The translations under genes were made by a program, and so were the position numbers. Below are positions 8,491-16,465 of a stretch of DNA of 39,586 bases, in pieces. Within the stretch, counting starts at the first letter, position 1. Every line of letters starts with the position of its first letter. The notes beneath the pieces were generated by a model, which was not told where the DNA came from, did not search any database, and saw nothing but the letters and a program-made list of their open reading frames with translations. The DNA lies in the NCBI GenBank assembly GCA_030426345.1, contig JAUHYU010000046.1, positions 1 through 39,586 of the forward strand. The letters run 5' to 3'. This DNA is from Bacteroidia bacterium (GTDB lineage: Bacteria > Bacteroidota > Bacteroidia > Cytophagales > Cyclobacteriaceae).

Positions 8491-8531
8491 TCGCCCGACA
8501 ATACATTGTGCCATGTCACAAATCAGGGCGA
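8491..8531 (-). terminator. Hairpin downstream of dnaE, probable terminator
   Basis: TCGCCC (8491-8496) pairs with GGGCGA (8526-8531), and inside it TTGTG pairs with CACAA around an apical CCATGT. The structure starts 14 bases after the dnaE stop on the minus strand and is followed there by TTTACATATT, a moderate T-rich tract. Position favours termination of dnaE before trxA; the stem is interrupted, so strength is uncertain. Confidence 0.4.
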
Positions 8532-8544
8532 CAAACTGACACGT

Positions 8545-11500
8545 TTAGGAATTTACCTTAAACTGGATTTCCGGAATCGCCTCCAAAGATTTTAGCAGTT
8601 CATCATTCGGATCTACCATGAATTTCCGTGACAAAAGGTCAACGGAGATTTGCTCGCTCTCTTCAATAAGATTTACCTTAAACGAACACCTCCCGGGGTG
8701 CTGCGCCAATATATCTTCCATCTGAAGAATAATACTTTCACTAATCAAAGTAGGTTTAACATCTACCTGAACCGATTTACTATATTTTTCTCTTATACTA
8801 CTTAATTCTTCAATTTTTAATATATTAAATTCAGGTCGTTGGTCTCCCCATTTTTTAGTGGTTACTACTCCTTTTATGAATAAAAACCATCCATTGACCA
8901 TGAATTTTTTATTATTTAGATAACTATCAGAAAACAGGTAGAACGTATGACTATCTTCATAACCCTCCACCGTCAAGATGCCAAAAGGCTTGCCGGTTTT
9001 CGTCGTTTTATGTGCTACCTCGGTTACAATTCCACCAAGCGTCAGTTCCGAACCAATTTTGTTTTCCAAATCCTGCAGATCAGAAAACTTACTTTTCACG
9101 AACGAATTAATTTCAAATTTGAATTGATCCAGCGGATGGCCTGAGATATAAAACCCAACTACATCCTTTTCAATTTTCAATTTTTCCAGATCTCCATAAG
9201 GCTCGCAATCAGGCACTTTGGGTACAGGTACAGCGAGTCCACCTTCTCCGCCAAACAAGCTTTGCTGTGCTGCATTTTTTTCAGATTGCTCCTTGTTGCC
9301 ATATTTGATCACCTTTTCGATAAGGTTCATGTCGTTGACTGGTTCAAACAAAAATTGCCGTCTATGGTACGCCTCAAAACAATCAAACGCCCCTGACATG
9401 GCCATGCATTCAAAAGTTTTCTTATTCACCGCCCGCAAATTCACCCGGGTAGTAAATTCAAAAATGTCTTTAAAGCTTCCTCCACTTTCCCTTTCCTGGA
9501 TGATGGCCTGTACGGCAGCATCCCCTGCCCCCTTGATCGCCCCCAACCCAAACCGGATTTCCCCATCTTTATTTACTTCAAAGTTGACACCCGATTCATT
9601 GATGCTAGGCCCCAGCACTTTGATGCCCTGATGACGGCATTCTTCCATAAAGAATGTCACCTTGTCTATTTGGCTTTGATTGTGCGTCAATACCGCCGCC
9701 ATGTACTCTGCCGGATAGTGCGCCTTGAGGTAGGCCGTCTGGTACGCAACGATGGAATAGCAGGTAGAATGTGATTTGTTGAATGCGTAGGCTGCAAATG
9801 CCTCCCAATCCTTCCACACCTTTTCTGCGACTTTCACATCATGGCCATTTTCCTTGCAACCGTCCAGAAATTTTGGCTTCAGCTTTTCTAGCAAGGCAAA
9901 TATTTTCTTCCCCATGGCCTTTCGAAGCACATCGGCATCACCTTTAGAAAAATTGGCTAGCTTTTGCGAAAGCAGCATCACCTGCTCTTGATACACTGTA
10001 ATGCCATAAGTCTCAGCCAGATTTTCTTCCATAGCTGGGATGTCATAAGTGATCTCTTCCTCTCCATGTTTCCGCTTAATGAAATTAGGGATATACTCCA
10101 TCGGTCCCGGCCGGTACAGAGCATTCATTGCAATAAGATCTTCAAACTTATCGGGCTTAAGTGCGCGAAGGTGTTTCTGCATTCCGGCACTTTCAAACTG
10201 AAAAGTACCATTAGTATGCCCTTTCTGATAAAGCTCAAATGTCTTGGCATCATCTAGTGGAATGGTATCAATATCTATCGAAACTCCATGACCCTTTTTA
10301 ATATATGCCAGTGCCGTTTTAATAACGGAAAGCGTCTTCAAGCCCAAAAAATCCATTTTGAGCATTCCGGCATTTTCCACCACGCTGTTATCAAACTGTG
10401 TGACGTACAAATCTGAATCCTTGGACACGCAAACTGGAATAAATTTGGTGATATCATCTGGAGTAATGATGACCCCGCATGCGTGAATTCCGGTATTCCT
10501 TACCGATCCTTCAAGAACTACAGCCTGCTTCAGCACATCTCCTCCCTTGCTTTGTTGCTTGCTGATCTCCTCCAGTTCTGGCACTTCCTTAAATGCTTTT
10601 TTCAAAGTTGTCCCTGGTCGGTCAGGAACAAGCTTTGCCAGTCCCATGGCTTCTGGAAGCGGCAGTTCCATTACTCTGGCCGCATCCCGAATGGAAGATT
10701 TGGCTGCCATCGTACCATAAGTGATAATTTGTGCCACTTGGTTCTGACCGTATTTTTGAACTACATAATCGATGATTTTTCCACGGCCTTCATCATCAAA
10801 GTCAATATCAATATCGGGAAGTGAAACCCTATCTGGATTTAGAAACCGCTCAAACAGCAAATCATAAGCTATCGGATCTACATTGGTAATTCCTATACAA
10901 TAAGCTACAGCAGATCCTGCAGCGGACCCCCTCCCCGGGCCAACCGAAACACCTATCCTCCTTGCCTCAGAAGTGAAATCTTGTACAATAAGAAAATAGC
11001 CAGGATAACCTGTATTTTTGATCGTTTCCAATTCAAAATCCAAACGCTCACGTATCTCTTGGGTAATCTCAGGATAGCGTCGTTTAGCACCTTCGTAAGC
11101 CAGATGCTTCAAATAATCATCTTCAGACTCAAAGCCTTCCGGAATATCAAACGCCGGCAAAAGTACTTCACGATCCAGCTCAAAAGATTCTACTTTATTG
11201 ACAACCTCATTGATGTTTTCTATAGATTCGGGAATGTCTTTGAACAATTCCTTCATCTCCTCTTGGGTTTTGAAGTAATATTCCTGATTTGGAAATCCGT
11301 ACCTAAATCCTCTCCCACGGCCGATGGGCGTAGATTGCAGCTCATTTTCTTTGACACACAATAAAACATCATGTGGTTGTGCATCACTTTTATCCAAATA
11401 GTAAACATCATTGGAAGCGATAACTTTTACATCATATTTCTCTGCAAACCGAAGCAAAACTTCATTGACACGGTTATTTTCTTCCAACCCGTTGCGCAAG

Positions 11501-12732
11501 AGTTCTATATAAAAATCTTCTCCGAATGTTTTTACCCACCATTTCACAGCATCTTCTGCCTGGTGTTCTCCTACATTCAAAATTAAGTTTGGGATTTCAC
11601 CGCTCAAACCGCCTGAAAGCGCCATTACATTTTCTGAATATTGCGCAATTAGCTCTTTGTCAATCCTGGGATACAATCCGTACAAACCTTCTGTATATCC
11701 ACAAGAACTAAGCTTAGCAAGATTTAAATATCCCTCTTTGTTCTTGGCTAGCAATACCTGATTGAATCGCTTGTCCGGATCATCTTTGGTGAATTTTAAT
11801 TTGAGTCGCTTTTCTGCCACAAAAAATTCACACCCAACAATAGGCTTTATGTCATTGGCCAAAGCCTCACGAACAAATTTAAAAGCGCCATACATATTCC
11901 CTAAATCCGTCAATGCAACTGCTGGCATGCCGTATTCCTTGGCTTTCTGCACGATACTCTTGACATTGGCTGTAGCCTGAAGCACGGAAAATTGCGAATG
12001 CAGATGTAGATGGCTAAAAGGCGTAGTCACCTCGCGGTACGAAGTCCCTGTTGCTTGTGTCGGTACTTTTGTTTTTTCTTGCTTTACAAAATTGGCAGCA
12101 GACAATTGTGGTTCCTCGTACACGATCTCGCTCAGAGCAGTACCATCTACCGGATTAACTACTTGTTCGTGCAAAAGCCCGAAAAAACACCTTGCATTGG
12201 CAGCCACATCATAAGCGGCATCGTGGGCATCATCAAAATCTTCACCAAAAAGTTTCCTATGTAGCTCTAAAAGTTTCGGCCATTTAAACTTACCTCCTCG
12301 TCCGCCGGGAATAGCACAGAAATCCGTAGAAACAGTCTGAGTATCAATTGGCTGCTTCGGGGCTATATCATCTGTCTTGCCAATTCGTAAATATTCTGAC
12401 CCAACCACTTTCACATCAAAATCGATGATGTTGTGGCCAATGATCACGTCAGCTTTGGAGAGGTCTTCAGAGAAACGGCCCAAAACTTCATCCAAAGGAA
12501 GTCCTTCGTCCATTGCTCTTTGGGTAGAAATTCCATGGACTTTTTCGGCATTGAAAGGTATCGTAAACCCATCGGGCTTCACGATCATGTTTTCGTGCGA
12601 AATCAGATTTCCGGTTGGGCCATGCAGCTGCCAGGCGATCTGGACAACACGCGGCCAGTTGTCAAAATCGGTAAGAGGTGCTTGCTTATTTTTTGGTAAA
12701 CCGGTGGTTTCCGTATCAAATATCAGGTACAT
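8545..12732 (-). CDS. dnaE: DNA polymerase III alpha subunit with fused N-terminal DEDDh exonuclease
   Basis: Replicative polymerase, 1395 aa against about 1160 for E. coli DnaE. The extra N-terminus (1-200) is an epsilon-like proofreading exonuclease with all five catalytic residues: DTE (6-8), Asp106 in HNIIDFD, and His170-x4-Asp175 (HDAAYD). After a linker comes a PHP domain (from HLHLHS, 241-246) in which most metal ligands are replaced (Gln252, Leu277, Asn324, Gly375, Tyr444), so it is probably catalytically dead. The polymerase active site PDIDIDF (639-645) and the downstream KMDFLGL aspartate are intact; a QQSLF motif near residue 1157 fits beta-clamp binding, and an OB fold follows. 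Stands alone between trxA and a repeat-rich spacer. Confidence 0.95.
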   Translation of the reverse strand: MYLIFDTETTGLPKNKQAPLTDFDNWPRVVQIAWQLHGPTGNLISHENMIVKPDGFTIPFNAEKVHGISTQRAMDEGLPLDEVLGRFSEDLSKADVIIGHNIIDFDVKVVGSEYLRIGKTDDIAPKQPIDTQTVSTDFCAIPGGRGGKFKWPKLLELHRKLFGEDFDDAHDAAYDVAANARCFFGLLHEQVVNPVDGTALSEIVYEEPQLSAANFVKQEKTKVPTQATGTSYREVTTPFSHLHLHSQFSVLQATANVKSIVQKAKEYGMPAVALTDLGNMYGAFKFVREALANDIKPIVGCEFFVAEKRLKLKFTKDDPDKRFNQVLLAKNKEGYLNLAKLSSCGYTEGLYGLYPRIDKELIAQYSENVMALSGGLSGEIPNLILNVGEHQAEDAVKWWVKTFGEDFYIELLRNGLEENNRVNEVLLRFAEKYDVKVIASNDVYYLDKSDAQPHDVLLCVKENELQSTPIGRGRGFRYGFPNQEYYFKTQEEMKELFKDIPESIENINEVVNKVESFELDREVLLPAFDIPEGFESEDDYLKHLAYEGAKRRYPEITQEIRERLDFELETIKNTGYPGYFLIVQDFTSEARRIGVSVGPGRGSAAGSAVAYCIGITNVDPIAYDLLFERFLNPDRVSLPDIDIDFDDEGRGKIIDYVVQKYGQNQVAQIITYGTMAAKSSIRDAARVMELPLPEAMGLAKLVPDRPGTTLKKAFKEVPELEEISKQQSKGGDVLKQAVVLEGSVRNTGIHACGVIITPDDITKFIPVCVSKDSDLYVTQFDNSVVENAGMLKMDFLGLKTLSVIKTALAYIKKGHGVSIDIDTIPLDDAKTFELYQKGHTNGTFQFESAGMQKHLRALKPDKFEDLIAMNALYRPGPMEYIPNFIKRKHGEEEITYDIPAMEENLAETYGITVYQEQVMLLSQKLANFSKGDADVLRKAMGKKIFALLEKLKPKFLDGCKENGHDVKVAEKVWKDWEAFAAYAFNKSHSTCYSIVAYQTAYLKAHYPAEYMAAVLTHNQSQIDKVTFFMEECRHQGIKVLGPSINESGVNFEVNKDGEIRFGLGAIKGAGDAAVQAIIQERESGGSFKDIFEFTTRVNLRAVNKKTFECMAMSGAFDCFEAYHRRQFLFEPVNDMNLIEKVIKYGNKEQSEKNAAQQSLFGGEGGLAVPVPKVPDCEPYGDLEKLKIEKDVVGFYISGHPLDQFKFEINSFVKSKFSDLQDLENKIGSELTLGGIVTEVAHKTTKTGKPFGILTVEGYEDSHTFYLFSDSYLNNKKFMVNGWFLFIKGVVTTKKWGDQRPEFNILKIEELSSIREKYSKSVQVDVKPTLISESIILQMEDILAQHPGRCSFKVNLIEESEQISVDLLSRKFMVDPNDELLKSLEAIPEIQFKVNS

Positions 12733-12816
12733 AATTGTGGTTCAGATGCTTATCGATGGACGGTTTAAGTGTTGATTCAGATAAACCGAAATGAAGGGTT
12801 TAAATTATAGAAAACC

Positions 12817-12837
12817 CATGGATTATGAGGGCTTTTT
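12817..12837 (+). repeat. Copy of the ATGGATTTTGAGGGCTTTT repeat
   Basis: The plus strand reads CATGGATTATGAGGGC plus five T, one base from the consensus. It stands alone, without the opposing arm that would make a hairpin, 85 bases upstream of dnaE. Confidence 0.65.
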
Positions 12838-12900
12838 GAAGTATAAATTTTGAATTTGGAGATGAGGGATAAAAAAGTTGAGATAGGAAAGATGAGGAAA

Positions 12901-12931
12901 TTGAAGGGTTCACTTGGAGTGAACCCTTCAA
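12901..12931. repeat. Perfect 14-bp inverted repeat
   Basis: TTGAAGGGTTCACT (12901-12914), the loop TGG and AGTGAACCCTTCAA (12918-12931) form a perfect stem. It is not followed by a strong T run on either strand, so a classical terminator is doubtful. A partial relative (ATGAAGGGTTTAAA) stands at 12791. Confidence 0.8.
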
Positions 12932-12939
12932 TGAAATTT

Positions 12940-12960
12940 CATGGATTTTGAGGGCTTTTT
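12940..12960 (+). repeat. Consensus copy of the ATGGATTTTGAGGGCTTTT repeat
   Basis: An exact match to the consensus, preceded by C and ending in five T. It follows the 14-bp hairpin by eight bases and lies 100 bases beyond the stop of the lipoprotein gene on the minus strand. Confidence 0.7.
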
Positions 12961-13059
12961 GGGTTGTGATTGTTCTTGAAAGTTGTAGGGGGTTGTGGAT
13001 TGTAAATCTCGGCTAGCTGATGTGGATTATTTTATAGGAGCTATTGCCAACGACTACAT

Positions 13060-13545
13060 TCAGTCGCTTCTATAGAACGTTTCTTGTGAAATACATATAG
13101 CAGTATCCGGGCATGTATCTACTAATCCTAAGGTTAATATATCTCCTTGTTTATTCAAGGTAAAACTAGTTTCTGGTAGTTCATCCTTGGAATATTCAAA
13201 CACCAAGTCAGCACGATCAAGGTAAAAATTCATATTATCAAGACCATATTGCTCAATATTATGTCTTTTAAAAATATTGTTATTTATCTGATACTCTCCA
13301 ATGACCAGACTCAAATATCCGAGTACATTTTGAAAATCATTGGTTTCAACAACTTGAAGTGAACGCTCAAATGTTCCGTCTAAATTAAAGATAATTTCAT
13401 TTCTGTAAGACATGTCCGTTCCATCTATTTCTACAGAATCCTGAAACCATATTCCTACCACTGATTGATTGAGAGTTTCATCATCACTTTGGCAAGAAAA
13501 CATAATTAAAAGAATCAGAGAGTAAACTGTTTTCGAAAATTTCAT
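13060..13545 (-). CDS. Lipocalin-like lipoprotein
   Basis: A 161-aa putative lipoprotein: the signal peptide ends in a lipobox-like LIMFSC with Cys18. The mature start VVGIWFQDSVEIDG followed by EIIFNLDGTFERS is the pattern of lipocalin-like domains common in Bacteroidota (a GxW near the start and an alternating strand with DGTF). Two cysteines in DTCPDTAIC near the C-terminus could form a disulfide. No partner gene is evident; both neighbours on this strand are separated by repeat-containing spacers, so it is probably its own transcription unit. Domain assignment is from the overall pattern and is moderate. Confidence 0.75.
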   Translation of the reverse strand: MKFSKTVYSLILLIMFSCQSDDETLNQSVVGIWFQDSVEIDGTDMSYRNEIIFNLDGTFERSLQVVETNDFQNVLGYLSLVIGEYQINNNIFKRHNIEQYGLDNMNFYLDRADLVFEYSKDELPETSFTLNKQGDILTLGLVDTCPDTAICISQETFYRSD

Positions 13546-13751
13546 AGGTTTTTGGTATTTAATATGTTTTGACTAGTAGACTAACTCCAAGCTAATGACA
13601 CCTTCTTAATCATTGAAGTTGGGAACTTGAACGATTAATTTGTTTGATTACAATGTGCAATTCATTCAAGTAATTCTAACAGATTTATACGTTTGGAGAA
13701 GCTATTATGAAAATTTAGAAGCAACACTTAGTAGGTTACTCGTAGTAAATT

Positions 13752-13772
13752 CATGGATTTTAGAGGCTTTTA
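13752..13772 (+). repeat. Copy of the ATGGATTTTGAGGGCTTTT repeat overlapping a stop codon
   Basis: CATGGATTTTAGAGGCTTTTA, spread across 21 positions, differs at two bases from the consensus. Its last three bases are the stop codon of the lipoprotein gene on the minus strand, so the repeat begins exactly where that gene ends. The remaining spacer to 13545 shows no gene. Confidence 0.6.
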
Positions 13773-14273
13773 GTGCTCTACAGAAAGTGGCAATGAAAAG
13801 GCCCCGTCGGTTACCTCCTTGTAGGTGTTGTTGATAGAGTTATAAAACCTGCCTTCAAAGGTGCCCTCGATACGGTGCGAGTCTAAGGTGTCAAACAGAG
13901 TAATGGTGACGGTTCCCCTGCTATCATTGTCTCCATTGGCAAACCAAGTCTTATTTTTATAATCGTTGTGCGCAGTATCGTAAGATATGATGGCATAATG
14001 TACATGTTGGTCCGCGTCGCTGTCCCCAAAGTTAAAAGTGCCGAGATAATTGTTTTCGGGCAATAAATAAATATTGGCAAAAAGAGCGTCTGTAGCGCCT
14101 CGAATGATAAGTGGCGTTACGTTGGAACTAGTGTTCATATCTATGGTCCGATAATTTGCTGCTAAATCTTTGTTTGCCGCATAGTCTGTACCATCCATTT
14201 TCCAGTTCATGTAGTTCTTCTGGCACGAACAAAAGGACACGATCATCAGGCAAGCGATCAATAAGGTTTTCAT
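13770..14273 (-). CDS. Hypothetical lipoprotein
   Basis: A 167-aa predicted lipoprotein; the signal peptide ends at FCSC, with Cys18 as the acylation site, followed by QKNYMNWKMDGTDYAA. The body consists of alternating beta-strand-like segments (LIIRGATDALFANIYL, GTFNFG, GTVTITLFDTLDSHRIEGTFEG), resembling the small beta-rich lipoproteins of Bacteroidota (DUF6252-like), but I do not recognise it with certainty. It probably sits in the periplasm or on the surface. It has its own promoter-like sequence at 14313 with an adjacent palindrome. No function can be inferred. Confidence 0.72.
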   Translation of the reverse strand: MKTLLIACLMIVSFCSCQKNYMNWKMDGTDYAANKDLAANYRTIDMNTSSNVTPLIIRGATDALFANIYLLPENNYLGTFNFGDSDADQHVHYAIISYDTAHNDYKNKTWFANGDNDSRGTVTITLFDTLDSHRIEGTFEGRFYNSINNTYKEVTDGAFSLPLSVEH

Positions 14274-14312
14274 AGTGACTAGGGTTTAGGTATAAGTTGT
14301 ACATCAACAAAT

Positions 14313-14341
14313 CAAAACTAATTTAGGGGTTTCATCCCTAA
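14313..14341 (-). promoter_or_regulatory. Predicted -7 box with adjacent palindrome, upstream of the lipoprotein gene
   Basis: The minus strand reads TAGTTTTG at 14320-14313, an exact TAnnTTTG, 40 bases before the ATG. Immediately upstream is the inverted repeat TTAGGG (14323-14328), seven bases, CCCTAA (14336-14341), in the position of the spacer between the two promoter boxes. A TTG occurs 25 bases upstream, a little too far. A regulator-binding site is inferred from placement only. Confidence 0.45.
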
Positions 14342-14442
14342 TAATCAATAGCCCTACATCGAACGCATAAGGCGCTGTTTTTTAGGACAAACCAGGGTAT
14401 TTCCATCCATATAGATCATAATCATCCGCGCTGTCAATACCA

Positions 14443-14491
14443 AAAAGCTCTCAAAACCCATGAATCGTAACCATGGATTTAAAGGGCTTTT
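14443..14491. terminator. Imperfect palindromic terminator of the beta-helix lipoprotein gene
   Basis: AAAAGCTCTCAAAACCCATG (14443-14462) and CATGGATTTAAAGGGCTTTT (14472-14491) pair over 20 positions with about three mismatches and one wobble around the loop AATCGTAAC. The structure begins four bases after the stop codon of the gene at 14496 and, read on the minus strand, ends in GCTTTTTGG. Both arms belong to the dispersed repeat family, in opposite orientation. Confidence 0.7.
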
Positions 14492-14495
14492 AGGG

Positions 14496-16289
14496 CTATT
14501 GAAAACTTACAAGTAGCGTATGTTTTTTATCGGTAGAAATTGTAATATTTGGATTTTCATTATCCTCATAGCGAATTTCCTTTGGGACCTTAAACCCTCT
14601 GTCAAAAATATAAACCGGGTATTTTCCTTCAATGGGATCTGCAGGAATCGCAGCAACTTCCATCTCGCCTTTTTTGTTGATAAAATATCCCACCGCAATC
14701 TGTTTCCATTTGACCTCAGACCTTCCACACCTGTTTATTTCTGTGCCTTTATCATCGAAAAAAAGAATGCTGTAATAATCCTTTTCACCGATGCGGGAAA
14801 TCGGCTTGTCCCAGATAGCGACCGTTTCTTCACCCGGTAAATCCAAACTAAATTCTCCTTTATCAGTATCCATCGGGGCTCCTACCCTGCGATCTACCAA
14901 CAAATTTTCAGCATTTGCTTTAGGAGGATTTATTTTAAAATTATCACTCGGTTGTGGAAAAATAGGCGACTCTTCTTGCGAATAGACTGTGATCAGCTTT
15001 TCCTCTTTTTTGATACTTCCGTTCAAATCATCCTGAAATCTAAACCAATCAGCATATGCTGCATAATCTTCTGTCACATACCAAAGCTTCACTTTATCAT
15101 TCTGTTGATTGTTAATCGTGGTATTATTCAGGTCGAAGAATACACATTGTAAAACAATCTCTTCCTTCACGTTGGAGAAAGTATTGTTGCTGATGGTGTT
15201 TCCATCGGTATTTATCTTTATTCCTATCGTAGTATTTTCGATGGTATTTGACTCGATAAGGTTGTAAAAAGCATAGTCGCGCCCTTCATCTGTAATATCA
15301 TTTCTCGTATCCCTTCCCATACGAGAACCAATATGAATCGCTACCGAATATCCATCAAAATGGTTGTTGCGGATGATATTATTATGAGGCATCTGCTCCC
15401 TGAGATTGTTGCTCTCGCCCATGTTTCTGAACATAGAAATCCCAATTCTCCTTTGATCACTTTTAATATGTGATTTAGAAAATTCATTGTTGCTTATTTC
15501 ACTGTCAAAAAAAGTATCGCCGATAAAATCTCCATAAGAATGTTGATTTTGGCTAAGCGTATTGTCCCGAAATGTATTTCCGATAAACTGATTGCGCCGA
15601 CTTCGGCTTCCCGAATAAATGGCCCCATAGCCATTTTCAAAAAATTGGCAATTTTTCAAAAGCGTATTGTATCCATTCGTATAGAATCCAACCCTGTTTC
15701 TGGTAAAAACACAATTTTCCACGACCAATCGATGCTGCTCCACATCGCCAATTCCATTTATTTTTACGCCACGCTTCCATCCCGCAAAAGTGAAATTGAT
15801 TATTTGGGTATCTTGAGTTTCTTTTACTTGTGGCAGGTTGTAGAATATTCCTCTTATTTCACATCCTCCTTGCCAAGGCACTTTTTTCAATGCAGACAAT
15901 TCTTCTAGTGGAAGGCTTTGGGTTTCTGTTCTAGCATCCAAAACAAGGCCATTTCCATCCATGACGATTCCTTGTTTTGAGATAATAAAAAAAGATTTGT
16001 TTGTATATTGATCACTAAATTTCACCAACCAGGGTTCGTCACGGGATTTAAATTTAACAGAAGTATCCACATCAAATTGCCGAATCAATTCTCCCTTTTC
16101 ATTGTACCAATCGCTCCAACGGCTTGTATTCCATGGGTCGAAATCTCCATTGCCATCTTGTAAAATTGCCTTGATATAAAAAGCTTCTTCGGTCGGTTCT
16201 ACTTTTTCCTTAGACTCATCTTTTTGAGCTGGACCACATGAAAAGCCAATAATCATGATTATGGCTAGAAGGGCATTGATGATTCTCAT
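14496..16289 (-). CDS. Right-handed parallel beta-helix repeat lipoprotein
   Basis: A 597-aa lipoprotein (lipobox IIGFSC, Cys18, then GPAQKDESKEK). From about residue 110 it reads as a right-handed parallel beta-helix with short rungs ending in Asn/Gly: VVENCVFTRNRVGFYTNGYN, LLKNCQFFENGYGAIYSGS, NQFIGNTFRDN, ISNNEFSKS, NNIIRNNHFDG, NLIESNTIENTTIGIKINTDGNTISNNTFSNV. Such folds occur in NosD-like and polysaccharide-acting proteins; no catalytic residues can be assigned. A different beta-rich domain with no obvious match occupies the last 180 residues. It stands alone with its own promoter and terminator, so a self-contained surface or periplasmic carbohydrate-binding role is a guess. Confidence 0.82.
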   Translation of the reverse strand: MRIINALLAIIMIIGFSCGPAQKDESKEKVEPTEEAFYIKAILQDGNGDFDPWNTSRWSDWYNEKGELIRQFDVDTSVKFKSRDEPWLVKFSDQYTNKSFFIISKQGIVMDGNGLVLDARTETQSLPLEELSALKKVPWQGGCEIRGIFYNLPQVKETQDTQIINFTFAGWKRGVKINGIGDVEQHRLVVENCVFTRNRVGFYTNGYNTLLKNCQFFENGYGAIYSGSRSRRNQFIGNTFRDNTLSQNQHSYGDFIGDTFFDSEISNNEFSKSHIKSDQRRIGISMFRNMGESNNLREQMPHNNIIRNNHFDGYSVAIHIGSRMGRDTRNDITDEGRDYAFYNLIESNTIENTTIGIKINTDGNTISNNTFSNVKEEIVLQCVFFDLNNTTINNQQNDKVKLWYVTEDYAAYADWFRFQDDLNGSIKKEEKLITVYSQEESPIFPQPSDNFKINPPKANAENLLVDRRVGAPMDTDKGEFSLDLPGEETVAIWDKPISRIGEKDYYSILFFDDKGTEINRCGRSEVKWKQIAVGYFINKKGEMEVAAIPADPIEGKYPVYIFDRGFKVPKEIRYEDNENPNITISTDKKHTLLVSFQ

Positions 16290-16337
16290 AATGTTGTAAA
16301 GAGTAAATAGTAGATTAAATCTTAGCTAAAGCGCTTT

Positions 16338-16367
16338 CAAATTTAGTTGTTTAATATTCTTCTCCAA
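16338..16367 (-). promoter_or_regulatory. Predicted promoter of the beta-helix lipoprotein gene
   Basis: The minus strand shows TTG (16367-16365), 19 bases, then TAAATTTG (16345-16338), a full match to the Bacteroidota TTG-N19-TAnnTTTG arrangement. Transcription would start about 42 bases before the ATG at 16289. Confidence 0.6.
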
Positions 16368-16395
16368 CAGAGATACAATTCTTGCCAAAATAATT

Positions 16396-16416
16396 CATGG
16401 AAAAATGAGGCTTTTA
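16396..16416 (+). repeat. Degenerate copy of the ATGGATTTTGAGGGCTTTT repeat
   Basis: CATGGAAAAATGAGGCTTTTAGG, written in parts CATGG / AAAAATGAGG / CTTTT, retains the CATGG start and the GAGGCTTTT end of the consensus with three changes in the middle. It lies 50 bases downstream of the rsmG stop on the minus strand. Confidence 0.45.
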
Positions 16417-16465
16417 GGATGTATTTTTGAGAGGACGGATCTGGAATTGGTTGAAATTGATTGCG

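Larger units (their letters stand above)
12733..13059. other. Repeat-rich intergenic region upstream of dnaE
   Basis: A 327-base gap without a credible gene. It holds two copies of the dispersed repeat (12817-12837 and 12940-12960) and, between them, a perfect 14-bp hairpin (12901-12931). At its right edge TATAGGAGC (13033-13041) and GCTTCTATA (13065-13073) form an imperfect outer stem around CGACT/AGTCG (13051-13066), overlapping the stop of the next gene and possibly acting as its terminator. The dnaE promoter must lie at the left end, but I see no consensus box. Confidence 0.5.

Noticed and set aside
13640-13834. Open frame of 64 codons on the plus strand between the two small lipoproteins
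   Set aside because: It overlaps the end of the lipoprotein gene and a repeat copy, has no signal, motif or start context, and its composition is not protein-like.
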